A DNA stretch of 64,000 nucleotides from Pseudomonas congelans (GCF_900103225.1 NZ_FNJH01000001.1:804980-868979), one strand, 5' to 3'. Counted from the first letter of the stretch, positions 36,984 through 46,904 are shown. Notes: generated by a model not told the origin, from the letters alone. Translations and numbers: made by a program.

Positions 36984-37882
36984 TCAAGTTCGTGCTCAAG
37001 GCTTTTTGCGTAATGGCCATCGCTGCGAGCCTGTCGGCCTGCATCAGTGCGCCGATCCCCCTGACCGCGAAAACCACCGCGCAGTTGCAGCAACAGCCGC
37101 CGGTGCGCTTTCTGCTGACCTTCGACGATGGGCCGAGCGCCTCGACGTTCTACAACCCCAGCATTACCGTGCTCGACAGCCTGGCCGACAATCCGCTGCA
37201 GCCGGGCATCAAGGCGGTGTTCTTCGTGCAGACTGGCGCAACCGGTGCGGGTAACAGCGATCAGGGCCGGGCGATCATGCGCCGTCAGCATGAAGAAGGC
37301 CACCTGCTGGGCTTTCACACCGCCACGCCGCATCACACCAACCACCGTTCGCTGAGTGATGAGGCGCTGGAGCAATCCCTGACCCAGGGCTGCGCGATCA
37401 TTGCCTCGATCACGGGCGTGCCGACCACCTTGCTGCGTCCGCCGTTCTGGAACTATGACAAGCGCACGTTCAGCGCCTATCAGCGCCACCATCTGCAGGT
37501 ACTGCTCACTGACCTGAGTGCCAATGACGGCAAGATCTGGGGCTATAACTTCAGCCTGCGTCGCCGCTCCAACATGGTCAGCCAGCTCTCGCAGGTGCGC
37601 GAGCGCATTGCCGCTGGAGAACTGCCTGCGGTGGATGGCGTGATTCCGGTGGTGGTGACCTTCCATGACCTGAACCGCTACACCGCGCGGCATGCGCGGG
37701 AGTACCTGCAGATTCTGGTCGACAGTGCCGCGCAGACCGGCGTGCGGCTCGCCGACAAGCCGTTCTATGACGACAGCGCGCAGTTGCAGCGCGCGGCACT
37801 GGCCCGAACGGTCAAGGGAGCGGGCGAGCCTGTCAGCTTGCCCGGTGTGTGGAACTGGATCTGGGACCGCAACGCTCACTGA
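36980..37882 (+). CDS. Polysaccharide deacetylase family lipoprotein
   Basis: 300 residues. Start GTG 36980 overlaps the preceding stop (GTGA) and follows CAGGA; the product opens with a lipoprotein-type signal ending 'SLSAC'. NodB-homology motifs are visible: 'LLTFDDGPSAS' (motif 1, catalytic base and metal Asp), 'GFHTATPHHTNH' (motif 2, His metal ligands) and 'LLRPPFWNYD' (motif 3). It probably removes N- or O-acetyl groups from a cell-envelope polysaccharide in the periplasm. Translational coupling to the GNAT-peptidase gene suggests a linked role. Confidence 0.85.
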   Translation: MIKFVLKAFCVMAIAASLSACISAPIPLTAKTTAQLQQQPPVRFLLTFDDGPSASTFYNPSITVLDSLADNPLQPGIKAVFFVQTGATGAGNSDQGRAIMRRQHEEGHLLGFHTATPHHTNHRSLSDEALEQSLTQGCAIIASITGVPTTLLRPPFWNYDKRTFSAYQRHHLQVLLTDLSANDGKIWGYNFSLRRRSNMVSQLSQVRERIAAGELPAVDGVIPVVVTFHDLNRYTARHAREYLQILVDSAAQTGVRLADKPFYDDSAQLQRAALARTVKGAGEPVSLPGVWNWIWDRNAH

Positions 37883-37901
37883 CCACGACTACGACCACGC
37901 G

Positions 37902-39161
37902 TCAGGCCAGGGTGTTCTTGCGCACCTGACCGCCCTGGATAATCATCGCCAGGCGCTCGCCCTGACCGACCAGGCAACTGATGTCGCTCAGCGGGTCGCC
38001 ATCCACCACCAGCAGATCGGCCATCGCGCCGACGGCTATACAGCCCAGTTCGCCTTCACGCTGAAGGATCTGCGCCGCGACACTTGTGGCACTGCGCAAC
38101 GCTGCCAGATTACCCAGCAGTTCGGCGCGAATCTTCAACTCATGAGTCTGGTACTCGTGCATTTCCCCCAGCAAATCCGAGCCATAGCCCATTGGTACGC
38201 CCGCTTCGGCGAACAGCAGCAGGGCATTGCGCCCGGCCTGACGCACATCCTCGATCTTGGCGACCGAGTCTGCAGGCAGACCGAAGCGTTCGCCATATTC
38301 GGCGAGCATTTCGTAAGTGACCTGGGTGGGCACCGCGAATGCGCCTTTCTCGGCCATCAGCCGCGCGGTGTCGGCATCGACCAGGTTGCCATGTTCGATG
38401 GTTCTGACGCCGCATTCGATGGCGCGGCGAATCGCCCGGGCGGTGTAGGCATGGGCCATGACGTACGTGTTCGCGGCGGCGGCCTCGTCGACGATGGCGC
38501 GAATTTCAGCTTCGCTGTATTGGGTATTGGCAATCGGGTCGGTTGGCGAGGAAACACCGCCCGAGGCCATGATCTTGATCTGGTTGGCGCCTTGCTGCAG
38601 CTCTTCGCGCACCGCCAGGCGCACGTTGTCGACGCCATCCACCACGCGGGCAATGGCCCCGGCACGGAAGCAGCAGGAGCAGGGCTCGTTGAGCAGCAGT
38701 TCGCCGCGCGCACGCATGTCGCCATGGCCGCCGGTCTGCGACAGCGCCTTGCCCGACGCGAAGATCCGCGGGCCGGGAATCAGGCCCATCTGAATCGAAC
38801 GGGCCAGCGCCCAGTCAGCGCCGCCGGCATCGCGCACGGTGGTAAAACCACGGTCGAGCATCGCAGCCAGAATCGGCAAGGCGCGGTACATGATGATTGC
38901 GTTGGGTTGCAGGGCGTTCATGCCCAGGTTGGCGTTGGAAGCCAGCACGTGCACATGGCAGTCGATCAGGCCGGGCATCAGTGTTCTGCCACCCAGATCG
39001 ATGACCTGAGCGCCAGCCGGGGCCGGTTCACCCTCGGCACGTACTTCGATAATGCGCTCACCCTCGATCACGATTTCCTGGCCCGAAATCAATTGTCCTT
39101 GTTGCACGTCCAGCAGGCGGCCGTTGCGCAGGATCAGGTGTGTGGCTTCAGTGGTACTCAT
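37902..39161 (-). CDS. Amidohydrolase, Xaa-Pro dipeptidase (Sgx9260)-like
   Basis: 419 residues of the metal-dependent amidohydrolase superfamily. 'LMPGLIDCHVHV' is the first metal-binding H-x-H; 'IKIMASGGVSSPTDP' holds the carbamylated-type Lys; 'YVMAHAYTARAI' and 'VRTIEHGNLVD' supply the next His ligands; 'PMGYGSDLLGEMH' gives the catalytic Asp. Members hydrolyse N-acyl-amino acids, prolyl dipeptides or imide rings. Its start overlaps the stop of the MFS gene (ATGA on the leftward strand), so transporter and hydrolase form one unit that probably imports and cleaves the same compound. Confidence 0.85.
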   Translation of the reverse strand: MSTTEATHLILRNGRLLDVQQGQLISGQEIVIEGERIIEVRAEGEPAPAGAQVIDLGGRTLMPGLIDCHVHVLASNANLGMNALQPNAIIMYRALPILAAMLDRGFTTVRDAGGADWALARSIQMGLIPGPRIFASGKALSQTGGHGDMRARGELLLNEPCSCCFRAGAIARVVDGVDNVRLAVREELQQGANQIKIMASGGVSSPTDPIANTQYSEAEIRAIVDEAAAANTYVMAHAYTARAIRRAIECGVRTIEHGNLVDADTARLMAEKGAFAVPTQVTYEMLAEYGERFGLPADSVAKIEDVRQAGRNALLLFAEAGVPMGYGSDLLGEMHEYQTHELKIRAELLGNLAALRSATSVAAQILQREGELGCIAVGAMADLLVVDGDPLSDISCLVGQGERLAMIIQGGQVRKNTLA

Positions 39162-40468
39162 TGGTAAGCTCCAGACAAAGGTTGATGGGCCGCAGGCGCA
39201 CGGTCGTGATAAAGCAGTGCGCCAATACCGCTGACGATGGCGGCGAACATGATGTAGAAGGCCGGCGCCAGGTTGCTGCCGGTCGAGGCAATCAGCCAGG
39301 TGATGGTGAAGGTGGCGAAACCGCCGAAGATCGTGACGGCGAAGTTGTAGGCCACCGAAAGTCCGGTGGACAGCACGTGGGTTGGCAGCAATTCACCGAA
39401 GGCTGCGAGGATCGAGCCGATGTAAGCGGAAATCAGCAGGCCGAGCACCAGCTCAAAGACCAGCAGTGAAAACAGCCCCGGCATCTGATTGATGAACAGA
39501 AACATCGGGTAGGCGCTGAGGAAGATGGCAATGGCCGAGCCCAGCAGCCAGGGGCGATGCCCGCTGCGGTCGGCCAGGGCGCCGACAATCGGCGTGGCGA
39601 CGATCAGCACCGCGCCGCCCATCATGCCCGCGCTGAAGCCCATCCATGACGGCAAGCCGAGCACGCGCTGGGCGTAGGACGGGATGTAAAACAGGATGGC
39701 ATAGGTGCAGACGGTCCAGAGCACGACCAGCGAAAAGCTGATCAGGGTCTGTCGCGGGTAGGTCTTGATCACTTCACGCAGCGGCGACTCGACCGGTTTT
39801 GCAGCCTTGTAGGCAGGTGTCTCGTCAACCCGGCTGCGAATATAGAAGCCGACCGGCCCGATCAGCGTGCCGATCAGAAACGGCACCCTCCAGCCCCAGC
39901 TTTCGAGCTGAGCCTGGGTCAGGTAACTGGACAGCACCGCGCCCAGCGCGGAACCCAGCAGCACCGCGACGCCGATGCTGGCCTGAATCCAGCTGGAGTA
40001 GAAGGCTTTTTTGCCCTCAGGCGCATGCTCGGTGAGAAACGCCGTGGCGCTGCCCATCTCGCCACCGGCAGAGAACCCTTGCAGCAGGCGCGCCAGGACA
40101 ATCAGCAGCGGTGCCAGATAACCGATCTGCGCAAAGCTGGGCGTCAGCCCGATGATCAGCGTACCCAGCGCCATCAGCAGGATGGTCAGCGACAGTGCCG
40201 CCTTGCGCCCGCGCTTGTCGCTGTAGATGCCCAGCACAATGCCGCCCACCGGGCGCATGAAGAAGCCCACCCCGAAGGTTGCCAGCGCCAGCAGGTAAGA
40301 AGTCAGTTCGCTGCCAGTGGGGAAGAACACCTTGGCGATGATCACCGAGAAGAAGCTGTAGACCGTGAAGTCAAACCATTCAAGGCCATTGCCGATGACA
40401 GTGGCGACCACCGCGCGGCGTGCCTTTTGTTCATGGGTGCGTGAAGCAGAGGATTGTGGTGTGCTCAC
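39158..40468 (-). CDS. MFS transporter, metabolite:H+ symporter family
   Basis: 436 residues and 12 predicted membrane spans. 'VVATVIGNGLEWFDFTVYSFFSVIIAKVFFP' and 'GIVLGIYSDKRGRKAALS' (the G-x-x-x-D-[RK]-x-G-[RK] loop 2-3 motif) are typical of the ShiA/ProP/KgtP group that imports organic acids, betaines or similar compounds. The start is GTG 40468, 12 bases after AGGAG, rather than the more distant ATG 40522. It is co-transcribed with the downstream amidohydrolase. Confidence 0.88.
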   Translation of the reverse strand: MSTPQSSASRTHEQKARRAVVATVIGNGLEWFDFTVYSFFSVIIAKVFFPTGSELTSYLLALATFGVGFFMRPVGGIVLGIYSDKRGRKAALSLTILLMALGTLIIGLTPSFAQIGYLAPLLIVLARLLQGFSAGGEMGSATAFLTEHAPEGKKAFYSSWIQASIGVAVLLGSALGAVLSSYLTQAQLESWGWRVPFLIGTLIGPVGFYIRSRVDETPAYKAAKPVESPLREVIKTYPRQTLISFSLVVLWTVCTYAILFYIPSYAQRVLGLPSWMGFSAGMMGGAVLIVATPIVGALADRSGHRPWLLGSAIAIFLSAYPMFLFINQMPGLFSLLVFELVLGLLISAYIGSILAAFGELLPTHVLSTGLSVAYNFAVTIFGGFATFTITWLIASTGSNLAPAFYIMFAAIVSGIGALLYHDRAPAAHQPLSGAYQ

Positions 40469-40656
40469 TGGATAGGCTCCTGCATGCGATACACGCAGGG
40501 AAGCCCCCTGCATCGGCTGCATTGATTGAGGGGCAGGGTGGGTGTGAGTGCGGCTGAGTCAGGTCTTTTTGCCCGTTTCAGTCGAGAGTAGGCGCTGGAC
40601 CGATTTTAAGAAAACGCTTATTACGCAGATTTGCATGCGCCAGGCGCATGCAAGTT

Positions 40657-41568
40657 TCAGAGCGGTGGAACCAGTGTGGCTATTTCGTCTGCCAGCCATT
40701 TCTCGAAGGCGCGTGCGGCACGCCGCGGCGTCTTGCCGCTGGGTGTCAGCAAGTAATAGCCGCCTACCGCACCAACGCTCTTGCGGCAGGCCGGCACCAG
40801 CGCGCCGGACCGCACGTGACGATCAATCATCGGCTGCCAGCCGAGCACTATGCCGTGCCCGGCGACGGCCAGGTCGACCAGCACCGGATACAGGTTGACG
40901 GTCATGCGCTTGCGGATCAGCGACGCATCGACCCCCTGGCGCCCGAACCAGTCACCCCACGACAGCCATTGACGCTGGCCGTCTTCGAGCATCAGCAGGC
41001 AATGTTCCAGCAGTTGCGCGGGCTCCAGCAGACGCCCGTCCAGGTAGTCGGGCGAGCAGTAGGCGTTGACCGATTCGGCGAACAGCAGACGGCTGTCGAG
41101 ACCCGCCGGTGAGACTTCGCGCAGAAAATACAACGCCAGATCGAATTCGGCGCGAATCAGCGAATCCAGCCCGTCGACCACGCGCAGGCGGATATCCACG
41201 GCCGGGAAGGCATCGCGATAACGTCCCAGCAAAGGCCCCAGCCACAACGCCGCCACGCCACTGGAGCAGGCCAGGGTCAGTTGCTGATCGCCGCTGTGAG
41301 TGATCACCTGAGCGGTGGCCTCGGCGCACAGGGTCAGTACGCGCTGGATCTGCTCGGCGTAAATTTGCCCGGCGACCGTCAGATGAATGCGCTTGTGTTC
41401 ACGACGAAACAGCGCGCGGCCGAGAAACTCCTCCAGTTGCGCGACCTGACGGCTGATCGCGCTCTGGGTCAGGTTCAGTTCGGTGGCGGCACGGGTGAAA
41501 CTGCCATGCCGGACGGCGGCTTCGAAAGCGATCAGGTTCTGCAGCGGCGGAAGGGGCTCGATACGCAC
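40657..41568 (-). CDS. LysR family regulator (GcvA-like), first of a tandem pair
   Basis: 303 residues from GTG 41568 with AGGAG upstream. N-terminal helix-turn-helix 'LIAFEAAVRHGSFTRAATELNLTQSAISRQVAQLEEFLGRALF', then a periplasmic-binding-protein-like effector domain. The early sequence is of the GcvA/AmpR type. It lies directly after a second LysR gene, 24 bases apart, and upstream of the MFS-amidohydrolase operon on the same strand, so it probably controls that operon. Confidence 0.88.
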   Translation of the reverse strand: MRIEPLPPLQNLIAFEAAVRHGSFTRAATELNLTQSAISRQVAQLEEFLGRALFRREHKRIHLTVAGQIYAEQIQRVLTLCAEATAQVITHSGDQQLTLACSSGVAALWLGPLLGRYRDAFPAVDIRLRVVDGLDSLIRAEFDLALYFLREVSPAGLDSRLLFAESVNAYCSPDYLDGRLLEPAQLLEHCLLMLEDGQRQWLSWGDWFGRQGVDASLIRKRMTVNLYPVLVDLAVAGHGIVLGWQPMIDRHVRSGALVPACRKSVGAVGGYYLLTPSGKTPRRAARAFEKWLADEIATLVPPL

Positions 41569-41592
41569 AGTGGCTCCTGTTGCGGGCAGGTT

Positions 41593-42498
41593 TTACAAAG
41601 GGTCGGGAAACGGCGTCGACAGCAGCCAGTCCCTGAACACGCACAGCGATGGCAGGTTCTGAAAGCGCGTGGCGTAGGCCAGGTAGTAATTGCGTCCGCT
41701 GTCCAGAGGCTCGAACAGGGTGACCAGTTCGCCGCTGTGGATTTCGTCCTGCACCAGAATGCGTGGCACCAGTGCGATACCAATGCCGGCCGCGACGGCC
41801 TGGATCAGGTGCGAGGTCAGTTCGAAACTTGGGCCGGGGCGCATGATGTGGTGGTCCAGGCGATTACTGTCGAACCAGTCCGACCAGGCATTGGGTCGGG
41901 ACACCACGCTCAGCAACGAATGCTGGGCCACCTGTGCCGGGGTCATCGACTGGTAGCCGGCAAGGGCAGCCGGGCTGGCAATGACCACCAGTTTTTCACT
42001 GACCAGCGGATGGGCGATATAACCGGGCCAGTTGCCGTTGCCGGCACAAATGATCGCGTTCATTTCGCTGGCGGCGGGTGTCAGGTCGGCATGCACGATG
42101 CGTGAATGGATATGCACCACATAGCCCGGATGCCGGGTGTAAAAGTCATTCATCCGCGGCAGCAGCCACTTCGAACCGAAGGTGGGCAGCACGGCCAGGT
42201 GCAGAGTGCCGCCTTCGGCCTTGTGCGCGATGGTTTGCAGGGTTGCACTGCGGATACGTCCCAGCGCGGCAGCCAGCTCATGCTGATACAGCGCGCCTGC
42301 GGTGGTCAGCTCGATGCGCCTGCCGTCACGCTTGAACAGCTCGACTTCCAGCTGCGCCTCCAGCGCCTGTACCTGCCGGCTGACGGCGCTCTGGGTCAGG
42401 GCCAGTTCGTCTGCGGCCTTGGTAAAGCTGCCATGCCGGGCGGCCGCCTCGAAGGCGAGCAGCAGCGACATCGAGGGCGTCAGTCTTCGGGTGTTCAT
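41593..42498 (-). CDS. LysR family regulator (GcvA-like), divergent from ydiJ
   Basis: 301 residues from ATG 42498. HTH 'LLAFEAAARHGSFTKAADELALTQSAVSRQVQALEAQLEVELF' and effector domain 'LHLAVLPTFGSKWLLPRMNDFYTRHPGYVVHIHSR'. It diverges from ydiJ across 150 bases, the usual arrangement for a LysR protein and its target. It is a close relative in layout of the neighbouring regulator, so the pair may be an old tandem duplication. The inducer is unknown; a 2-hydroxyacid is a reasonable guess. Confidence 0.88.
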   Translation of the reverse strand: MNTRRLTPSMSLLLAFEAAARHGSFTKAADELALTQSAVSRQVQALEAQLEVELFKRDGRRIELTTAGALYQHELAAALGRIRSATLQTIAHKAEGGTLHLAVLPTFGSKWLLPRMNDFYTRHPGYVVHIHSRIVHADLTPAASEMNAIICAGNGNWPGYIAHPLVSEKLVVIASPAALAGYQSMTPAQVAQHSLLSVVSRPNAWSDWFDSNRLDHHIMRPGPSFELTSHLIQAVAAGIGIALVPRILVQDEIHSGELVTLFEPLDSGRNYYLAYATRFQNLPSLCVFRDWLLSTPFPDPL

Positions 42499-42648
42499 TC
42501 ATAAAGCTCATGGAAAAACGGCAGGTTTTACGTTTGCACTGAAGCATGACAGGCCGGAGAATCACGCTAACCGTTGATAACGCCATGCACTCGAGCGTTT
42601 CGAAGCATACGTGCTTTGCATATAAAACGCCTAGCGAGGAAGACCACC

Positions 42649-45600
42649 ATGATTGCGCTGTTGAAACCGACTTCCGAGCAGGTCGGTCACTATGACCGTT
42701 TCCTCAATGCCCTGGCGGAGGGCGGCTTTGGTGGCGAAATAGCCCGTGACCATGGTTCGCGCACAGTGCTGGCCACTGACAACTCCATCTACCAGCGCCT
42801 GCCACAGGCTGCCGTGTTCCCGATGGACAGCCATGACGTCGCAATCGTCGCCCGGCTGGCAGCGCGGCCCGAGCACAAACAGGTAGTGTTGACCCCGCGT
42901 GGCGGCGGCACCGGGACCAACGGGCAATCGCTGACCGATGGGGTGGTGGTCGACCTGTCGCGGCACATGAACGCGATACTCGAGATCAACGTCGAGGAAC
43001 GTTGGGTGCGCGTGCAGACCGGTGTGGTCAAGGACCAGCTCAATGCCGCGCTCAAGCCGCACGGGCTGTTTTTCGCGCCGGAACTGTCGACCTCCAACCG
43101 CGCCACGATTGGCGGCATGATCAACACCGATGCCAGCGGGCAGGGCAGTTGCACCTACGGCAAGACCCGTGATCACGTCCTTGAGCTGTCCACGGTGCTG
43201 CTGGGCGGTTCGTACGTCAACAGCCATGCATTGAGTGCCGGGCAGCTGGCCAGCGAACAGGCACGCGTCGACCGCGCCGGCGACGTCTATCGCTGCGCGC
43301 AGGAGATTGCCGATACGCAGGCACAATTGATCAAGGAGGTCTTTCCGCCGCTTAACCGCTGCCTGACCGGCTACGATCTGGCGCACCTGCGCGAGGAGGA
43401 CGGCCGTTTCAACCTCAACAGCGTGCTCTGCGGTTCTGAAGGTTCGCTGGGGTTTATCGTCGAGGCCCGGCTCAACGTCCTGCCGATCCCCAAACATTCG
43501 ATTCTGGTCAACGTTCGCTATGCCGGTTTCATGGACGCATTGCGCGACGCCAAGGCGTTGATGGCGCACAAACCGCTGTCCATCGAGACCGTGGACTCCA
43601 AGGTGCTGATGCTGGCCATGCAGGATATCGTCTGGCATGGCGTGGCCGAGTATTTCCCGCAAGACCCTGCGACGCCGACGCTGGGCATCAACCTGATCGA
43701 ATTCAGCGGCGATGAGTTAAGTGAAGTCGAGCAGCGCGTTCATGCGTTCGTTGCGCACCTGCAGACCGACACGTCGGTAGTGCGCCTCGGCCACACGCTG
43801 GCGGCTGGCAGCGCGGCAGTGAACCGGGTCTACACCATGCGCAAGCGCTCGGTGGGCTTACTCGGCAACGTCAAGGGTGAAGCGCGACCGCAGCCGTTTG
43901 TTGAAGACACTGCCGTGCCACCGGAAAATCTCGCCGATTACATTCAGGAGTTCCGTGCGCTGCTGGACAGCTACGGGCTGCAATACGGCATGTTTGGTCA
44001 TGTGGATGCCGGCGTGCTGCACGTGCGGCCGATTCTGGACATGAAGGACCCCGCGCAGGCTGCGCTGATTCGGCCAATCTCCGACGCCGTCGCCGCGCTG
44101 ACAAAGCGCTACGGCGGGCTGTTGTGGGGCGAGCATGGCAAGGGCCTGCGTTCGCAATACGTGCCTGAATATTTCGGCGAGCTGTATCCCGCGTTGCAGG
44201 CCCTCAAGGCCGCCTGCGACCCGTTCAACCAGCTCAACCCCGGCAAGATCGCCACGCCTGCCAGCGTGCCGGAAGCGCGCCTGACGCAGGTGGATGAGGT
44301 GACGTTGCGCGGCGATCTGGATCGCACGATCGACGAACGGGTCTGGCAAAGCTACGACAGCGCGCTGCACTGCAATGGCAATGGCGCCTGCTACAACTAT
44401 GACACCGACGACGCCATGTGCCCGTCCTGGAAAGCCACCCGTGACCGCATTCACTCACCCAAGGGCCGCGCTTCGCTGGTCAGGGAATGGCTGCGTCTGC
44501 AAGGTGAGCAGGACGTCGATGTGCTCACCGCCAGCGCCAGGGCGCGCAGTGCCAATGTGCTGAAAAGTCTTGCCGAGCGAACCGTCAACAGCGTTGCCAG
44601 AGTGACGGGGCAGAAGGATTTCTCCCACGAAGTCTACGACGCCATGGCCGGTTGCCTGGCCTGCAAGTCCTGCGCGGGACAATGCCCGGTGAAAGTCAAC
44701 GTGCCCGAGTTCCGTTCGCGCTTTCTCGAGCTGTATCACAGCCGCTACCTGCGCCCGATCAAGGATTACCTGATTGGCTCGCTGGAGTTCAGCATCCCGC
44801 ACCTGGCGCGCTTTCCGAAGCTGTACAACGCGATCATGGGCGCAAAGCCAGTGCGTTACCTGCTTGAGCATGTAGCCGGTATGGTCGACAGCCCGTTATT
44901 GAGCCTGACCGACTTCCGCGCGGCCTGCGCCCGCTGGAATGTGGGCATTGCCACGCCGCAGCGTCTGGCCGCTCTGAGCGAGGAGGAGCGCAAACGCACG
45001 GTGGTGCTGGTTCAGGATGCATTCACCCGATACTTCGAAACCCCGCTGGCGGCAGACTGGCTGGAGCTGATTTCGCGTCTCGGTTATCAGGTCTACCTCG
45101 CGCCGTTTGCGCCCAATGGCAAACCGCTGCAGGTGCAGGGTTTTCTGCAGGCGTTCGAGAAGGCTGCCGCTTTCAACAGCCAGTCGCTTGGCAAGCTGGC
45201 CGGGTACGGTATCCCGTTGATCGGTCTGGACCCGGCCATGACCCTGGTCTATCGCCAGGAGTACAGCAAGACACTGGGCAGCGAGAATGTGCCCGAGGTC
45301 CTGCTGCCGCAGGAGTGGCTGGCGTCTACGGTCGAGGAAGGTCGTGATGGAGCGTCGGCAGAAACGTACTACTTCCTGCCGCATTGCACCGAGAAGACCA
45401 ACGAGCCTGCCAGTGTCGGCCTCTGGCAGAAAGCCTTCGCCCGCGCCGGTCTCAAGCTGGAGGTGCTGGCCAGCGGTTGCTGCGGGATGTCCGGCACCTA
45501 TGGGCATGAAACCCGAAACGCGAAAACCAGCGACACCATCTACCGTCAGTCCTGGCAGCCACTGGTAGCCCGGCATGGCGGTGACGGCCGACTGGTCGCC

Positions 45601-45705
45601 GACGGCTACTCATGCCGCAGCCAGGTCAAGCACCAGGACGGCAAAGTGGTGCAGCATCCATTGCAGGTGCTGCTGGAGAGGGTGCGCGGGCGCTGTGATA
45701 GTTGA
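42649..45705 (+). CDS. ydiJ: YdiJ-type FAD and Fe-S D-2-hydroxyacid dehydrogenase
   Basis: 1018 residues, the same length as E. coli YdiJ. Start ATG 42649 follows GAGGAAGA. The FAD-binding PCMH domain (about 50-280; 'VVLTPRGGGTGTNGQSLTDGVVVDLSRHMN', 'TIGGMINTDASGQGSCTYGKTRDHV') is followed by an FAD-oxidase C domain, a ferredoxin-like region with 'CLACKSCAGQCPVK' for a 4Fe-4S cluster, and a Cys-rich C-terminal domain ('LASGCCGMSGTYGHE', 'HCTEKT'). Such enzymes oxidise D-2-hydroxyglutarate or D-lactate and pass electrons to an acceptor. A divergent LysR gene probably regulates it. Confidence 0.92.
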   Translation: MIALLKPTSEQVGHYDRFLNALAEGGFGGEIARDHGSRTVLATDNSIYQRLPQAAVFPMDSHDVAIVARLAARPEHKQVVLTPRGGGTGTNGQSLTDGVVVDLSRHMNAILEINVEERWVRVQTGVVKDQLNAALKPHGLFFAPELSTSNRATIGGMINTDASGQGSCTYGKTRDHVLELSTVLLGGSYVNSHALSAGQLASEQARVDRAGDVYRCAQEIADTQAQLIKEVFPPLNRCLTGYDLAHLREEDGRFNLNSVLCGSEGSLGFIVEARLNVLPIPKHSILVNVRYAGFMDALRDAKALMAHKPLSIETVDSKVLMLAMQDIVWHGVAEYFPQDPATPTLGINLIEFSGDELSEVEQRVHAFVAHLQTDTSVVRLGHTLAAGSAAVNRVYTMRKRSVGLLGNVKGEARPQPFVEDTAVPPENLADYIQEFRALLDSYGLQYGMFGHVDAGVLHVRPILDMKDPAQAALIRPISDAVAALTKRYGGLLWGEHGKGLRSQYVPEYFGELYPALQALKAACDPFNQLNPGKIATPASVPEARLTQVDEVTLRGDLDRTIDERVWQSYDSALHCNGNGACYNYDTDDAMCPSWKATRDRIHSPKGRASLVREWLRLQGEQDVDVLTASARARSANVLKSLAERTVNSVARVTGQKDFSHEVYDAMAGCLACKSCAGQCPVKVNVPEFRSRFLELYHSRYLRPIKDYLIGSLEFSIPHLARFPKLYNAIMGAKPVRYLLEHVAGMVDSPLLSLTDFRAACARWNVGIATPQRLAALSEEERKRTVVLVQDAFTRYFETPLAADWLELISRLGYQVYLAPFAPNGKPLQVQGFLQAFEKAAAFNSQSLGKLAGYGIPLIGLDPAMTLVYRQEYSKTLGSENVPEVLLPQEWLASTVEEGRDGASAETYYFLPHCTEKTNEPASVGLWQKAFARAGLKLEVLASGCCGMSGTYGHETRNAKTSDTIYRQSWQPLVARHGGDGRLVADGYSCRSQVKHQDGKVVQHPLQVLLERVRGRCDS

Positions 45706-45709
45706 GACT

Positions 45710-45990
45710 ATCGTGCCGCACGCCCAAGCGTGGGGACGCAGTGAGCGACGCTCCGCATCACAAGGAGGACGCGGAGCGTCCAGAACGGCATGACGACGCG
45801 GAGCGTCGCACGATAGTGGCTGATCGTGCCGCACGCTCAAGCGTGGGGACGCAGTGGGCGACGCTCCGCATCACAAGGAGAACGCGGAGCGTCCAGAACG
45901 GCATGAGGACGCGGAGCGTCGCACGATAGTGGATGATCGTTCCTCACGCTCCAGCGTGGGAATGCCTTGCGTGACGCTCTGCGTCACCGA
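45710..45990. repeat. Tandem REP array, 2.5 copies of a 113-bp unit
   Basis: Unit 1 is 45710-45822, unit 2 is 45823-45935 (only a few changes), and a shortened third copy is 45936-45990. Each unit contains paired palindromes such as gacgctccgc and gcggagcgtc, so the RNA would form stacked hairpins. The array fills the space between the convergent ydiJ and dienelactone-hydrolase genes and can act as a shared terminator or mRNA stabiliser. Short open frames across it are artefacts of the repeat. Confidence 0.88.
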
Positions 45991-46016
45991 TCTGTGCCGC
46001 GCCGTTCGGTCAGAAC

Positions 46017-46904
46017 TTAAACCAGATACTTGTTGAACCACCCCAATGTGCGGTCCCAGGCCAGTTTCGCCGCTGCTTCGTCGTAACGTGGGGTGGAGTC
46101 GTTGTGAAAACCATGATTGGCGCCCGGATAAATGTACGTTTCGTACGTCTTGCCCGCAGCTTTCAAGGCTTTTTCATAGGCTGGCCAGCCTTCGTTGATA
46201 CGAGTATCCAGTTCGCCGTAGTGAATCATCACTGGCGCCTTGATCTTCACCACGTCTTCGGCATTGGGCTGACGCCCGTAGAACGACACCGCTGCGCCCA
46301 GCTCCGGATACGCAACCGCCGCGGCATTGGCCACACCGCCGCCGTAGCAGAAACCGGTGATGCCGACCTTGCCGGTGGTCGCGTCATGCTTCATCAGCCA
46401 CTCGATGGCGGCAAAGAAGTCGTTCATGAGCTTTTCCGGGTTGACCGTCTGCTGCAGCTCACGGCCCTTGTCATCGTTGCCCGGATAGCCGCCGACCGAT
46501 GACAGTCCATCAGGTGCCAGCGCAATGAAACCGGCTTTGGCAACGCGGCGCGCCACGTCTTCGATGTAGGGGTTCAAGCCGCGATTCTCATGTGCGACAA
46601 CCACTGCCGGTACTTTTCCGGCCGCTTTGGCCGGCCGTACCAGATAGCCTCGAACCTGACCATGTCCCTTGGGCGATGGGTAGGAAACGTACTCGGCAAT
46701 AATGTCCGGGTCTGTGAATTCCACCTGTTCGGCGAGCGCGTAGTTGGGGCTCAGCGAGGCAAGCAGCGCACTGGCGGTAAGGCCGCCAAAGGTAAACAGC
46801 GCTGCACGATCGAGAAACTCGCGCCGATTGATCCTGCCGTGTGCGTAGTAGTCATAAAGCTCAAGCAGTTCAGGAGCAAAGTCTTTTGCGGTGAGACGTT
46901 CCAT
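46017..46904 (-). CDS. Tat-exported dienelactone hydrolase family protein
   Basis: 295 residues from ATG 46904, after GGAAG; the upstream ATG at 46943 is less likely. A twin-arginine signal is present ('[26 protein letters not shown]', residues about 30-60), so the folded enzyme is sent to the periplasm. The alpha/beta-hydrolase triad is visible: nucleophile Cys in 'GFCYGGG', Asp in 'HYGELDTRI' and His in 'GANHGFHND'. Classical dienelactone hydrolases are cytosolic, so the Tat signal is notable although known in this subgroup. Substrate unknown. Confidence 0.88.
   Translation of the reverse strand: MERLTAKDFAPELLELYDYYAHGRINRREFLDRAALFTFGGLTASALLASLSPNYALAEQVEFTDPDIIAEYVSYPSPKGHGQVRGYLVRPAKAAGKVPAVVVAHENRGLNPYIEDVARRVAKAGFIALAPDGLSSVGGYPGNDDKGRELQQTVNPEKLMNDFFAAIEWLMKHDATTGKVGITGFCYGGGVANAAAVAYPELGAAVSFYGRQPNAEDVVKIKAPVMIHYGELDTRINEGWPAYEKALKAAGKTYETYIYPGANHGFHNDSTPRYDEAAAKLAWDRTLGWFNKYLV

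Noticed and set aside
45702..46036. Two short + strand open frames (75 and 60 codons)
   Set aside because: They run through the REP array and simply reflect its repeat units.
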